A stretch of 64,000 nucleotides of DNA from Stichopus chloronotus. Its lineage: Eukaryota > Echinodermata > Holothuroidea > Aspidochirotida > Stichopodidae. The stretch's first letter is position 1; each line of letters opens with the position of its first letter. Positions 34,505 through 46,630 of this stretch are shown here, in pieces. The stretch covers positions 9,836,643 to 9,900,642 of the forward strand of contig CM037840.1 in NCBI GenBank assembly GCA_021234535.1, in the 5' to 3' direction. The position numbers were made by a program, and so were the translations under genes. A model generated the notes under the pieces. It made no database searches, had not been told where the DNA came from, and saw nothing but the letters and a program-made list of their open reading frames with translations.

Positions 34505-34527
34505 TCTTCTTTTTTTTGTGCCTTCAG
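34505..34527 (+). promoter_or_regulatory. Strong splice acceptor immediately before the env-position ORF
   Basis: A pyrimidine tract of about 20 nt ending TGTGCCTTCAG (AG at 34526-34527) lies 3 nt before the ATG at 34531. A textbook acceptor this close to a start codon suggests the ORF is expressed from a spliced subgenomic RNA, as env is in retroviruses. A polyadenylation-type AATAAA lies upstream at 34393-34398, between pol and this site. Confidence 0.65.
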
Positions 34528-34530
34528 AGA

Positions 34531-35385
34531 ATGGACGGTGATATAGAATATACGTGCAAGGAGTGCAGACGAGGATATGGCAGCATGGGGGAGCTCAAGA
34601 TACATATACAAAGGCGCCATCCAAAGGAGGCTGTATTCTGTAAGTGGTGCAGGAAGTACCAAAGTCAGAGACGATCGGATGTTCGTCGACACGAGGAGAA
34701 ATGCCCTGAGTATAAGAGAAGTAAGGACGAAGGAAGGAGGATGACGACAGAGACAGAAACCACGGGGGAGTGGAGCGTTAGCCCGAAGGGGACGAAGAGA
34801 GCGCCGAGGCCGGAAAAGAAGGGAGCCATACGATTGCAGGACGTTGCAAAGAAGCCAACCTCGAATCCTCTAGAAATGCAGAGTTTGAAGACCGAGCCAG
34901 GAACGTCGGGGACCGGAAAGGAGAATGATGAAGGATTGACTGTAACGACGAAGACACCGCCCCCGAGCCCTCCCAAGGTGCAGAGGTTGCAAGGGAAGAC
35001 AGATGACCAGGGACTGTCAGGGTCGGAGAATCTGGGGTTTCCGAGTGTCCAGCAGTTGTTGGAAATAGGGTTACCTCTATCGTCAGTGAGTGAAGACCGC
35101 TCAACGGAGGAAGAATCAGAGATATCGAGGGCGGAAAGCGATAAGAAGGAAGGGACGGAAGTACGAAAAGAGAAGGAGGTGAGAAGATACAGATTAGTTG
35201 CGGGACAGGCCATCAAGGAAACTATCAAAAGAGTGTACTTTCCCGACGGGAGGGTTTTTGAGGTCACCGAAAGGAAGATAAAAAGCGTCGAGAAGGCTAA
35301 GGGGAGAGTTTTATGGGTTTTTTTTCTTGTGTACATATTCAGTATTGATTCATGCTTAATTCCAATCGGCTGTACATATGCCTGA
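34531..35385 (+). CDS. Env-position ORF3: two-zinc-finger protein of unknown function
   Basis: 284 residues from ATG 34531 to TGA 35385, uninterrupted although pol is broken. A C2H2 finger lies at residues 9-30 (C9, C12, H25, H30; C-x2-C-x12-H-x4-H). A C2HC-type finger lies at 37-58 (C37, C40, H54, C58). Residues ~60-205 are charged and rich in Pro/Ser/Thr/Glu, probably disordered. A basic segment at ~205-250 (YRLVAGQAIKETIKRVYF, then a FEVTERK stretch) looks folded. The last ~27 residues are hydrophobic (VLWVFFLVYIF), but they are encoded by a T-rich tract ending CAG at 35340-35342 that itself resembles a splice acceptor, so that tail may not be in the mature protein. It does not look like an envelope protein: no signal peptide, no furin site, no ectodomain. 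Possible roles (RNA or DNA binding, nuclear import, targeting, silencing suppression) are speculation. Confidence 0.75.
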   Translation: MDGDIEYTCKECRRGYGSMGELKIHIQRRHPKEAVFCKWCRKYQSQRRSDVRRHEEKCPEYKRSKDEGRRMTTETETTGEWSVSPKGTKRAPRPEKKGAIRLQDVAKKPTSNPLEMQSLKTEPGTSGTGKENDEGLTVTTKTPPPSPPKVQRLQGKTDDQGLSGSENLGFPSVQQLLEIGLPLSSVSEDRSTEEESEISRAESDKKEGTEVRKEKEVRRYRLVAGQAIKETIKRVYFPDGRVFEVTERKIKSVEKAKGRVLWVFFLVYIFSIDSCLIPIGCTYA

Positions 35386-35557
35386 TTACAGAAATCAGAC
35401 GGAGAGAAAATAAGACATAGTTCAAAGTAACTTCCAGTGCGGTTTGTGTATTCTTTTGTTTCATCTTTTGTTGTGCTACTGCTTCACTTCATTACCAATC
35501 CAAAGGTCATTGGCACAGACAGGGGAACGGGAAAAGGTGATGCGGGACGCATAACCT

Positions 35558-35570
35558 GAGGTGGGGGTGG
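35558..35570 (+). promoter_or_regulatory. Polypurine tract before the 3' LTR
   Basis: GAGGTGGGGGTGG directly abuts the 3' LTR start and is the expected plus-strand primer position. Two or three T bases interrupt it. Confidence 0.65.
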
Positions 35571-37500
35571 TGTAATGCTGGGTACTTGTTTTCGTTTATT
35601 CTCTACGCAAAAGTTCTCCGTTTACTGCACTACGGGGGCTGTGCGTTCTTTTGTTTCGCGCAAGTGCTCAATTTAGAGTCTTAGTATTGCCAAGAATCTG
35701 TGCCAAGTGAGCCTTGCTGCACTCTAGAAATTTAATGTCTATGGTGGGAACCAGGCGATCGGTTCATTCTCTTGCCTTTGGAACAAAGGAAAGAAGCCGA
35801 TGTTTACTGGCAACGGTTGTTAGGGGACGTAAACAACGATGGATTTCCCAGACTCCTCGACTCCTGCTGAAGCCAGGAATAGAAGTCCGGATGCGCGCTT
35901 GCCTTTGGAACAAAGGAAAGAAGCCGATGTTTACTGGCAACGGTTGTTAGGGGACGTCAACAGCAATGGTTTTCCCAGATTTCTAGGCTCTGTCGGAGGC
36001 CCGGGGAGACTTCCCGGGTGCTTATCTGCCCTGGGAGGAAGCCTATGAGTCAATGTTTGCTGGCAACTGTTGCTAGGAGAGGTAAACATTGCCAGTTTCC
36101 CAGGATCGTCGAGGTCTACCGCCAGGGTATCGCCACGTGACCAAAGGCAGCGGGAAACGGAAGGTATAAAAGGCCTGGGCGCATTCATGAACGGGGCAGT
36201 CAGACAGAGTCAGAGCCAGAGTCGTACGAGAGACCCAGACCTTGAAGTCAGAAGAGAATTACTGGAACTGCTAGTTCAACATTAGCGTTTGCGTAAAGGT
36301 AATCGATAGGACTTTCGGTCGGCCATTTGTTTATTGTAAGCGGGCACAGTGCATCGATAGGACTTTTGGTCGGCCCTTTGTTTATTGTAAGTGGGCACAG
36401 TGCATCGATAGGACTTTCGGTCAGCCCTTTGTTTATCGTTAGCGATCACAGTGCATCTACAGGACTTGCGGTCGGCCATTTGTTTATCGTTAGCGATCAC
36501 AGTGCATCTATAGGACTTTCGGTCGGCCATTTGTTTATCGTTAGCGACCACAGTACATCTATAGGATTTGCATTCAGCCATTTGTTTATCGTTAGCGACT
36601 ACACTCTATCCATAGGACTTGCGGTTGGCCATTTGTTTTTCACAAGCGGGCACACTTTATTCGATTAGTTTGCAGGGTGGCCATTTGCATACTGTGAGAG
36701 GGTGCGGTTCATCGATAGGAGGGGCCGTTGGTATATCGTAAGCGGACAAATTTGTTTAGTGTAGACGGCACCGTCTATCCGTAGGACAGGACATAGACGC
36801 CAGCGCTTGTGGACGAGGGAATTACTGTCCCAGACGTTGGACAACCGCTACCCAGCCAGACGCCAGCGCTTGTGGACGAGGGGGATTGCTGTCCCAGACG
36901 TTGGACAACCGGTACACGGCCAGACGCCAGCGCTTGTGAACGAGGGGGATTACTGTCCCAGACATTGGACAACCGGTACACGGCTAGACGCTAGCACTTG
37001 TGAACGAGGGGGATTGCTGTCCCAGGCATTAGACAACCGGTACACAGCTAGGACGCCAGCGCTTGTGGACGAGGGGATTGCTGTCCCAGACGTTGGACAA
37101 CCGGTACACGGCTAGACGCCAGCGATTGTGAACGAGGGAATTGCTGTCCCAGACATTGAACAACCGGTACACAGCTAGACGCCAGCGCTTGTGGACGAGG
37201 GGATTGCTGTCCCAGACACTGGGGTCAGCGCTTGTGGACAAGAGGGGTTGCTGCCGTGGATGCAGCACTATATTGTTTCATTTGCTGACTAATTATATCA
37301 TATCGATTCTAATTTGACTGTACATTAATTGATTACAATAACTGCAAAAGAGCACACCAATTATATTACAGTGAAACGTATCTACCTTCTTTGCTTCCTG
37401 TTTAGCCTGTGTTGTTTCTGGGCGCACCCTAGCCACCCCATTATTTCTCCCCCTGCCCGGTCTATCCCCCATAGGAACCCACGTCGGAAGTGGCGTTACA
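35571..37500 (+). repeat. 3' LTR (1930 bp)
   Basis: Starts TGTAATGCTGGG and ends GGCGTTACA. It is collinear with the 5' LTR but lacks about 48 bp near 35770 and has roughly one more 51-bp unit (36322-36680) and two more 63-65-bp units (36798-37230). The TATA box and donor-like GTAATC (GT 36299-36300) are conserved. Confidence 0.95.
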
Positions 37501-37864
37501 ATATTACAAATGATAGGTTTATTACAAATTCTATTATTTTAAAATCATTTTCAAAATATTACCTTGTTCAATATTCAAATACATTTGTGTGTGCTTGTCA
37601 GTTAATAAACGCCTGCAGAGTTACGAAAATGCAAGAGGTACAGTAGCTAAATCAAGAGGTAGCTAAATAATCTGAGGATGGGAAGCCAGTGCGCTTCTGG
37701 AAGGTACATATTTATACTTATATGAAGAGTATTGAATACTACTTGATAATGTTACACGCATGCATTCAATTGTGAGTTTCTTAAACCGAAAGTGAATCAC
37801 CACTTGAAATCCATGGTGTTATTAGCAAAGTTAATTTCATTGCATGACTTTGTGCTTTCGTTAA

Positions 37865-38158
37865 AGGAGAACGAAAGAAAATATCTCCAAAAGAACTTTT
37901 ATCAATGAAACGTTACTGATACATGAGAGAGTGACAGTGTGGGGAACACCATAACCAAACTTCATCTACATGTCATGTTTACTTTCCAAGACACAGTAAT
38001 TTGGAAAATTGTAAAAATCAATTGGGATGAGGCCATCTTGAGATTCTGATCTCAAAACCTGATCACGGGATATTGAAAAGCTTTTTTTCCCTTTGTATCC
38101 AATTTCTTTGTATTTCTGCTTCATACTTTAAAAAGCAATTTGAAAGGTTTTATTCTCC
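37865..38158. mobile_element. TTAA-flanked MITE-like element, 294 bp (probable)
   Basis: AGGAGAACGAAAG follows TTAA (37861-37864), and GGTTTTATTCTCC precedes TTAA (38159-38162). The inverted termini match over only about 7-10 bases, so the call is less certain than for the other members. Confidence 0.5.
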
Positions 38159-38162
38159 TTAA

Positions 38163-40051
38163 AGTGATGATTGCCAACCTCTGCTGCTACATTTGTCACG
38201 GTGGCTTCTAGGAACAAACATCACCATGACAAACTGCCAGTGCTGAACGACTACACAATTTCATAGAGTAAAATGACACTTTGTGCTGGAATTCTATCAT
38301 ATTTTGTTCTTTTCTGATATTATTAAATACATATCAAGTTCACCGACCACATCATTCCAAATGCTAGATAAAACCATGTTGTTTTGAATATTAGTACTGT
38401 GGTAAATTCCAATAGCACCATTGTGTTACATGTAATAACTCTGTGCAAATATCACAATAGGGTTGTGTGATTGTCTTTCTGTCATAAAACTTGCCACTCC
38501 AATGCATCAGTTTTCATTGTGGACCAGCTGATCCAACCCCAATGTGTTTACTGCAAACATTCAAATAAGTCATAATTGCATGAACGAAGGATTTTTTCTT
38601 CCAAATCTCCACAACAGTATTAGCTCTACCATCTCGTTATCAACAAATATCCACTGAGGAGTGAGGAGGGACAATGCCTAGCATTGATGTACTAGGACAG
38701 CAAGGTACTGTATGAACCTGAGTACAGAAAGTTATCCTTTTACAAGCTGATATCAATAGCCAGTCACAGCTGTCAGACTTGCTTACAAGTGTTTGCTCTC
38801 AACTTTCTAACTCTGTGCTGTGACTTTTGCAAAATACGAAAGCCTTTTAGCAACCAACAAGGGCACATGTGTACATGATCAAAATTGGAAAATAAACACA
38901 TTCTTGCACCTACAACACCAGCCAAAAATTGCGTTTATTTTACAATTTGTATCTTCTTTTCTTAGACCAACTGCTACTACAGTATACAGAGGGTTCGCAC
39001 CTACGTTCTGTGTCTTGAATAGTACATAAACGCTTTCTTCCTATAAAAAAATTGTGTACTAAACTCTCTAGGTGGGTGTATTGTCACACCATGTATGGCG
39101 AGCCCACAGTGTTTATCTCACTTGTGTACTTGAATGTATTAAGGTTGCAAAAATGCTCGTTCACATGAGCATCATTCAACATTGTCTATATGATTAACAC
39201 CACATATGGTGTATATACACACAGTGCGTTATTTCTGCTGTAGGAAAATGACTCGACAATGCACATTTCAGTCTTGGCAAATGGTGGAAAATTAGATTGT
39301 CAGGTTTAGGTAGCACAGAGAATTGAGGAATACCTCGGTTTCAATAATAGTGCAGTTATTGTATATAGACCATTTACTGTGGATGGGTGTGTTGTCAAGT
39401 GGAGCAATTTCGTTTTCACTGTACTAAGATATGAAGTGTGCGTGTTTGCGTGAAAGATGGTCTTGCAACGTGTAAATTGAGGTTTGCATAAACCTGCATG
39501 GACACACCCTCAACCCAAGCACACTTAGTCAGACTGGTAATGCCGTCATAATTCTAAGGCCATGCAACTATGGTTAGAGAGTGTTTTCCACTTCATTTAA
39601 AGTGCATTTACAGGTAGGCATTCAGGAGATTACTTCAATTACACCATCAGCAAGAGGACGAGTCTGTGTGTCACCTTCCACAGTGTTTTGCAGTTACTGT
39701 CTCTGGCTCGGTTACTGTTTGAAATGCAGTAAATGATGACAACGGCCAATGGAGTAGCCAAAAACACATGCAAAATTGTCTTCCCTCATGGAACGACTTG
39801 CTTATTAATTCATCTTTGAGAAGTTGACTGTGGCTGTATTTACAGAGAGACATGTGAATGGATGCCACAAGCTGCTTCCCTTCATGGAAACGTCAAATGC
39901 TGATTGTATCTTTCAAAGAGTTCACAATAGCGAGCTACTTACAGTCACAGTAGTCTCCTCTGATGGAGATAAATGAGAGAAAAAATAAACAATACTTCAA
40001 AACATTTCAGTTGAATTCATACTAATTCCTTGCATGAGAACGAAAAACCAC
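38163..40051. other. 3' flank and intergenic DNA of NUDT19-like gene A
   Basis: No gene seen. This is the downstream (3') side of gene A and may include its 3' UTR. AATAAA on the minus strand occurs near 38937-38932, but the true poly(A) site cannot be placed. Confidence 0.4.
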
Positions 40052-43000
40052 TTAATCGGACAAAGCTTGCCATTCGCTGTCTTTGCCGGACAGAGGACTC
40101 GGTAATCCATGAGGCAGCTTCACGTTGCATAGTAAAGTGTTTGATCTCTGGTCTTGAAAATGAGCCCTGAAGAGATTTGAAGATCTGAGTTTGGCCTCTT
40201 CCAGAGTTTCATCCAGTCGCCTCAGCGACTGATTTGTCTCGTAGGTGACATCCGATGGGTAAAGGTCATCTCCTGCATGCGGTGAATGATATGAAGAACA
40301 AAAGGAAAAGCACCCCAATATGAAAGAATTATTGATTGACAATGACATCTCTTGATCTAAAAAACAAAATTGATTCAGCTGATACTAAGATACTTTTCAC
40401 CTAGAAACACTTAAACAACAAGAATGAGTCCGTTTTCTAAAATACCATTCTAGGGTACAAGGTTTAATAACATGTCCCCTCTTGACATCAACTAACATTT
40501 GCTACCCACCAACGACAGTAGGTTCCCCATGCTAAAAGTGATGCATGAGCACATACAGTGCCGTACATTTCAACCGTAAATTCTTCAATTCTTGAAATAC
40601 ATGTTTACAAAAATGCTGTCACCACCATATATATGACTAAGTCACATACAAAACATGATAATATGCCCATATACATTCTGATTGTATGAAGGTCAACAAA
40701 ACTTTGAGTACTTTGTTCATTTTAGTAAGAAAATGGGAGTTATAGTTTGAATAATTCACAAATCTGCCACAAGGTGTACAATAAGTGGAAAGCCGTCATT
40801 TTAAGAACATTTAAAGAACGAATCCACAGCAGGATCGAGCTTGTACATAAAGTATTGATCAAGTAGAATAGGCCAGAAAGTAAGCCTAACATTCGGAGAT
40901 ACTTTGTAATATTTGTGACAAATGTGAACAAGAAGAGGAATCAACTCTTACCAGGCAGGGTTATCATGACACCATCCTTAGCAACAAACAGAACAGGCAT
41001 CCAATCACTTGACCCAAGTAGTTGTCTTTCTATTGCATATTCATGAAGTTGCTGTAACACAGGAAACTGTAAGAGACTTGCAGCTTGAATAAGTTGCGGA
41101 GGTTCAAGAACTATTTCTTTGTTTCCAAATCTTCTCAAAATACCAGATGGACTGCTCCACTAAAAGAAAGTAGAAATGTGCATGACAGAAAAATGTGGGC
41201 AGTTCATGTTCAGTACCATTCCCTTCAACTTTGAGCAAATGCTGACCGTGAGTATAAAATTTACATCGACCAATGTACTTCAATTTTGATCACTGAGTAT
41301 TGGAAGACAATATTTTCAACCACGTTAGTTTCAAGGCCATATCGTCTAAATGGATACTACCATTATTGGAAAGGGACTTCCACATTTGCTAGTATATACA
41401 CATTCTTTGAAACGAATCTCCATGTGAAAATTTCCCTCTGTAAACCTTTCAGTTGACTTTGGAAAGAGGGTACAACAAAAAGTAAATTGATCTTATGCTG
41501 AACATTTTACAACAGGAAACAATATACAGTATCTCACAAAATAAGCTCACTAATACAGCACTGTACATCTAGCTACAGTATTAAGCGACCAAAATTAAAG
41601 ACTGGAGAGGAACAAATTCTTCCTTTAGGGACTTCTCTTTCAAATAATAAGGATATAACACAGTTCTTTTAGGTTGATAATATATCTCACAATGGGACAG
41701 GAATGGTGCTGAACAATCAAAGCTCATTTCATTTGAAACAAAACTTTGGAACACTTTCAAATTATTGAGAGTACGCAGACTGTTGTTGAAGTTCTGGCAG
41801 AACTTTTTTCCCTTATAGTTGAAGAATTATGCAGCTGTTTTTGACTGGTTAGCATGCAGAGTGTCAAATTAGGATTGTGATCTGATTACAGATTAAGTTA
41901 GACCTTCTAATATTTTATTAGTTCAAAAACGGTTAATTTCTACTGTAACTTGTACCAATGGGGTATCTGACAAAAACTTGAAACCCTCCTTTAGCAATTG
42001 GTGTTTCTTACAGCTACATCATACAGTTGTTGGTGTGGAGGGTCTTGGTAGTGTAATACATACCTCATATGAAGTATGTGATGAAATGATACTCTTATTT
42101 CCAATTCAAATCAAACCTGATATATTAGTTGACAGTTTCATTACATTACTATAAATATCAGATATTATAATATAAGGTGCCTATTCTGAAAGCTACATAT
42201 TATAATATTTGACAAATTATAACATCAGATATTGACCGAAAGAAGTGTCGCCGTTCACCTTACGATGGTGCCAACATTTTTTACAGGTTTTCATCAAACT
42301 TTGAACGTGGTGGCACCGAAAATGTCAGGTGGGTGACATGCATGGTCAACCGTGAAAATACAGTACTTGAAAATTCAATCTGCAGTACCATGGATGAGTA
42401 AATTTTACCTCTGTGTGGACCATCTCAACATCATCAATGTTTACAGTGGGAAGTCTATCCATTGCACAAAGGTAGAACATGGTATCGTAACGTTTCTTCA
42501 TAAACTGAGGCGTCAGGATGTGGAGCCACTCGTGAAGAGACCATATGTTTGGTACAGCTTTCAGCTCATGACAAAGATCCATAAAAGACCTCGCATTGCT
42601 GTGCACCCTCTTCTGCCATTCTCCTACATCTTCTGTACTCATATCACCATGGTAACTAGATGCCATTGCTGACTTGTCTCCACCTTCTTTCGTTAGCAGA
42701 AGGATGCCGCTCTCCTCGAACGTCTCACGTAAGGCGCATATTCGGAAGGCTACATCGTTGGGCAACCATTCTTGGTCCCTTTTAACTGTTACAGGCCATG
42801 GTCTACTCTTGCCTTCTAAGTCAGGTAAACCGAGGTTGCTCGAACTGGTGGCACCTACGAACTTAAAGATGTCCAACCATTTCCTACTGAAGTCTGACGG
42901 TTCTATGACCCCACCGGGGAACACATGAGCACTTGCAAAAGCGGTCTTTCTCTGTCTCTTCAGGAGCAGAAGCTGGTAGTCAGAAGATTCCTTCTGGCTA

Positions 43001-43104
43001 GTAAACACCTGGGTAGCCAGACCAGCAGCTCCCACTTGAGGCTTTTTGGCAGCAGCAATTATGAGCGATGCGGCTTCCTTCCATTGCTTCAATGATCGTG
43101 ACAT
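40052..43104 (-). CDS. NUDT19-like: NUDT19-like Nudix hydrolase A (acyl-CoA diphosphatase type), three exons
   Basis: Exons 43104-42409, 41159-40952 and 40272-40052 join in frame to 374 residues, the usual NUDT19 length. NUDT19 enzymes split CoA and acyl-CoAs into phosphopantetheine derivatives and 3',5'-ADP. Seen here: the family start WKEAASLI at residues 8-15, HVFPGGVIEP in the first half of the Nudix box, an insertion of about 45-50 residues characteristic of NUDT19, then AFRICALRETFEESGILL with the metal-binding REtfEEsG core. The IWSLHEWLHILTP and KRYDTMFYL strands and the LEPPQLIQA segment of exon 2 follow. An in-frame TGA (43108-43110) precedes the ATG, and an acceptor at 43121-43120 implies an upstream non-coding exon. 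It ends WQALSD, with no PTS1, and has no presequence, so it is probably cytosolic. It is the last of three tandem minus-strand copies. Confidence 0.93.
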
Positions 43105-43119
43105 GGCTCAACCGGTCTC

Positions 43120-45236
43120 CTGTGAAACAAATTGAGCAAACAGTGAGGCCCGATTCTGAAATTGCTTGTACCCAAATTCAGAGTATCACTGTACAATACA
43201 CGTGAAAAATGTCAACGCACTGTACACCTACTGTAAGGACAACTACAGTACTTTAAGTACTGTGACACCTGTACAGAAAAGACCGTACAGGGTGAGTTGC
43301 ATTAACATGCACAGTAGAATGTGGTATTACTGTCTAACTTCACAACCAACTCAAGGGAATTTCAAGGTAGAGCCTTGGGAGATCCCTAAACGTTCGGTAC
43401 CTGGCTGATCACTACAGTACTGTACGTAATTCCCATGTCTGAATATATGTAACCATGTACTGTATGCTGCCATAAAGTACAGCACCTGTAGATGCAGTAC
43501 AGGTACTGGTACTTCAATGCAAGTACTACATGCAACAAATGGGCCTACATGATACTTGTACAGTGTCTATACAGTACTGCACATCATGTAACCAACATGC
43601 TACATGTTAAAGTACATAATATGGTACGTACAGTACAAACATACATTACGGTGCTGTACCTGCTGTACATGTACTGTACAGTAGTATACATGTATGATCA
43701 CGACATTATACAGTAGTAGGCAAGTTACAAGTGTTAAGAATGATGAATCCGTCGTTATCTCATCAACATCTGACTTTATGTATATCCATGCAATCCATTC
43801 AAACTACTGTACACAGATACATTACAGTAGTTTCAAAGTTTAAAATTTAAATTGGTTTCTTTTGTTTGTTTACAGGGCCTGGACATTTTCTCTGGCTATT
43901 TAGCCATTATCTCTGGCTACATACTTTACACCCTTTTGTTCAAGTCTGCACAGTGCAGTGTATAGTAGAGCTGTGTTCAGCTGGTGATCCAGCTCACTAG
44001 TATGAATCTCAATATAACAGTACTCATCAAACAAATCTGCTTCAGTTTTGTTATACAGTACAGTACACATGGAATGGCAATTTGCACATTGCAGTGCAGA
44101 GACAAACAGTATGTAAATTGTAAACTAGTAACACTGCACAGAGTTGGGTGACAGGTACAGCACAGTGTGCAAGTACTGTAATTCACAATTTCATCTACAG
44201 TATTCTACGAACTGAGATCATTAAATACGCACAGCTCACTGACACTGAGACAAAAGTAATGATATACATTTTGCCACAACTATATTACAATACATGGTAA
44301 ATAAAATCTTCAAGTTAGACTACTGTATTTAACTCTGAATATTCATGAAAGACTGATTCAATAGTCTTGCTGTGCCATAGTGGATTAAGATCAATCAGAA
44401 AGTACTTTTTGGTGTATACAATATACAGTATCATGCCATGAAATATCCCTTTCACAAATGCACCCCTGGCCTATAAATAGGCCTGACCGATGTGTGGACC
44501 TTTGATCGAGATTGAAACAGCCGAAAGGTAATGAGAACAATACAATTGGTCGGACGACTCGGGGAAGGTGTGGCATGATCACGATTTCTGTAGAAATCCA
44601 GCTGTGAGGGGAATTTCACGATATGTACTGTAGTACAGTAAAAAGACCAGAATTCAGAATGTTGATTAAAATCTTCAGTAAATTTTAGGACCAGGACACT
44701 CCAGCTTGACGAACTATCTGTTTTGATTTTCAGTACACAGGAACCTCTTTGGACCTCAAATGGCACTTTACCAGCACTAAAATCTATGGGCTTTCAGAAT
44801 TCAAAGGCGCTGTACATAAACATAACAAATATGATGTCAGTTCAAGCGTCCTGTCGCCAAATATACAGTACAGCACTTTTTACAAACTTCTGCAATGTGA
44901 CCACTGATCTTGACCTTTGACCTGTAGCGATCATGCACACCCATTGTGCAGCAGTTCACACACATTTCAAGACTGTGAGACTAATATGGTTCAACTGCAG
45001 GCAACGTAGGTGGTTTTTTTTAGCTGACCTCACATGGCAGTTGACTTGAGATTCAAAGAACAAAATGCTTTAACACTGCACACTTACTGTACAGTATGTA
45101 CAGTACAGTAGAACTTCACAGTATGTACATTACAGTATGCACGTACACAATATACAGTACAGTGACTCTCCAACGTTCCCTTCTTGAGATTGTGTTTACA
45201 AGATTTTAGTGAATGACATTTTCACTGGGCTATTGA
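43120..45236. other. Upstream region of gene A, very rich in TACTGTAC/GTACAGTA
   Basis: Must contain the unseen non-coding first exon and promoter of gene A. Dense GTACAGTA/TACTGTAC strings, for example 43190-43720 and 45080-45165. No other gene was recognised. Confidence 0.45.
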
Positions 45237-45244
45237 CCTTAAAC

Positions 45245-46622
45245 CAGGGTTTGCCTTGGTTCTTAATTCCGGAGGCGGCTGCCTCGCAACTTTTTAAGAC
45301 CGCCTCGCCAAAAAATACCGTTATTACCGCCTCACGTGTTTATATGACAGGGCTGGAAAAAGTCGGGAAGCAGGAGGCTCCTTCCCGGGAAATCCGCTTT
45401 TGTACTTCTGGCCGTGTTTATCTTGTACATACCATGCATAACTTGTTTTGAACATTCGATCACAGAATGGTGGAGATCACACATGTGGTTTCCTAAATAG
45501 TTACGTCCGAAAATAACTGCTGAATAAATCCATTCAAATGTGTATCTGAAATGCCCCATCCACGTTCAATCTTCAACAAAAATTGAAGTGAATGCTATTC
45601 CTGTAATAGAATGCCCATATTTTTTACTCATGATCAATATTTTTCAAGTTATATATATTTGAAAAAACAACATTGGCAAATGTTTCCAGAGGATTCTACG
45701 TATACCTCATTTACTACATTCAATGTCAATTAAAAAGCATAAGCTTAGGCCTGCCGGCGGCCTGCATACGCAAATTATCTGCAGAATGACAGCTAGCGGA
45801 CATATCGCAAATGATCGTTTACTTCTAAGTCCAAAACCCTTCACGAAGCCAATAGTCTGCTTCTTCAAACCTTTAGTCTTAACATTTTAAAGTGACTATG
45901 ATAAATGAACAAAACAATAAAACTCTGAGACCTGCAACTTACAAAACGTCGGTTGTTCCCTGTAATATGGAAATATGAATTGCCAGGGTGGTTAGGCTAT
46001 TCAGTATACACCCACTGTGTTAGGATATGATTACTTAAAATTTTTGGAAGGCTGCACACGATCTTACGTGATTCTTTTCACGAAACTTTTAGGGACATTT
46101 CAACTTCAAAAATGTATGTGATACAGTTTACTCTACAAGACATGTGCAACATTTCATAGAACGTTTTGATTTTGAAGCAATATCAATGATTTTTTTCTGA
46201 TAGGACTATCGTGTTTTCACCCGTTACAACTTAAAAGAGTTGAAATTTAGCATGTATTTCAAATGATTCGTACACGTCTAAAAACGCTAAAATCGCTGTG
46301 TTTCCAGGTGCTGTGCACCTGAACCCCTACCGGGATGGTCCATGGACCCCTCAAGGGGCCCCATGGCAGGCCCATTGACCCCACACTAATTTCGCTATCG
46401 AATGACGCCTACGCGGCGCCATTAAGTGGCAGAAAATCCGACTATATTGTGACTACCCTCCTGGAGATTTACACTCTACCGCTGTTTATATCATGGTCAA
46501 AATCCTAGAATCACCCATTCTTCGAGAACCTACTAAGTATGGATTTGAACCCAAAATTCATGGCGGCGTCAAGTAATTCGCCCTCACCGCCTCATACTAT
46601 GAAAAATCCAGGGGAAACCCTG
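45245..46622. mobile_element. hAT-like non-autonomous transposon, 1378 bp
   Basis: The left end CAGGGTTTGCCTTGG and inverted right end CAGGGTTTCCCCTGG are alike, and similarity continues inward to the GAGGCGG region on both sides. It is flanked by CCTTAAAC (45237-45244) and CCTTAAAT (46623-46630), an 8-bp duplication with one change. The interior is GC-rich near 46300-46400 ('ggggccccatggc') and has no transposase frame. Confidence 0.82.
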
Positions 46623-46630
46623 CCTTAAAT

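Larger units (their letters stand above)
27104..37500 (+). mobile_element. Complete Ty3/Gypsy LTR retrotransposon with an extra zinc-finger ORF
   Basis: The element is 10.4 kb from TG (27104) to CA (37500). Order: 5' LTR, tRNA-Leu primer site, gag, pol (protease, reverse transcriptase, RNase H, integrase), an extra ORF in the env position, purine-rich tract, 3' LTR. The pol order with integrase last defines Ty3/Gypsy. ATAT precedes the 5' LTR (27100-27103) and follows the 3' LTR (37501-37504); the next base also matches, so the duplication is 4-5 bp. The first ~200 bases of the two LTRs differ at about four positions, implying a fairly young insertion. pol is broken, so this copy is not autonomous. 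It is GC-richer than the flanking DNA. Confidence 0.97.

Noticed and set aside
34531..35385. Reading ORF3 as a retroviral envelope protein because of position and hydrophobic C-terminus
   Set aside because: There is no signal peptide or surface/transmembrane organisation. The N-terminus is zinc fingers, and the hydrophobic tail comes from a T-rich tract that looks like a splice acceptor.
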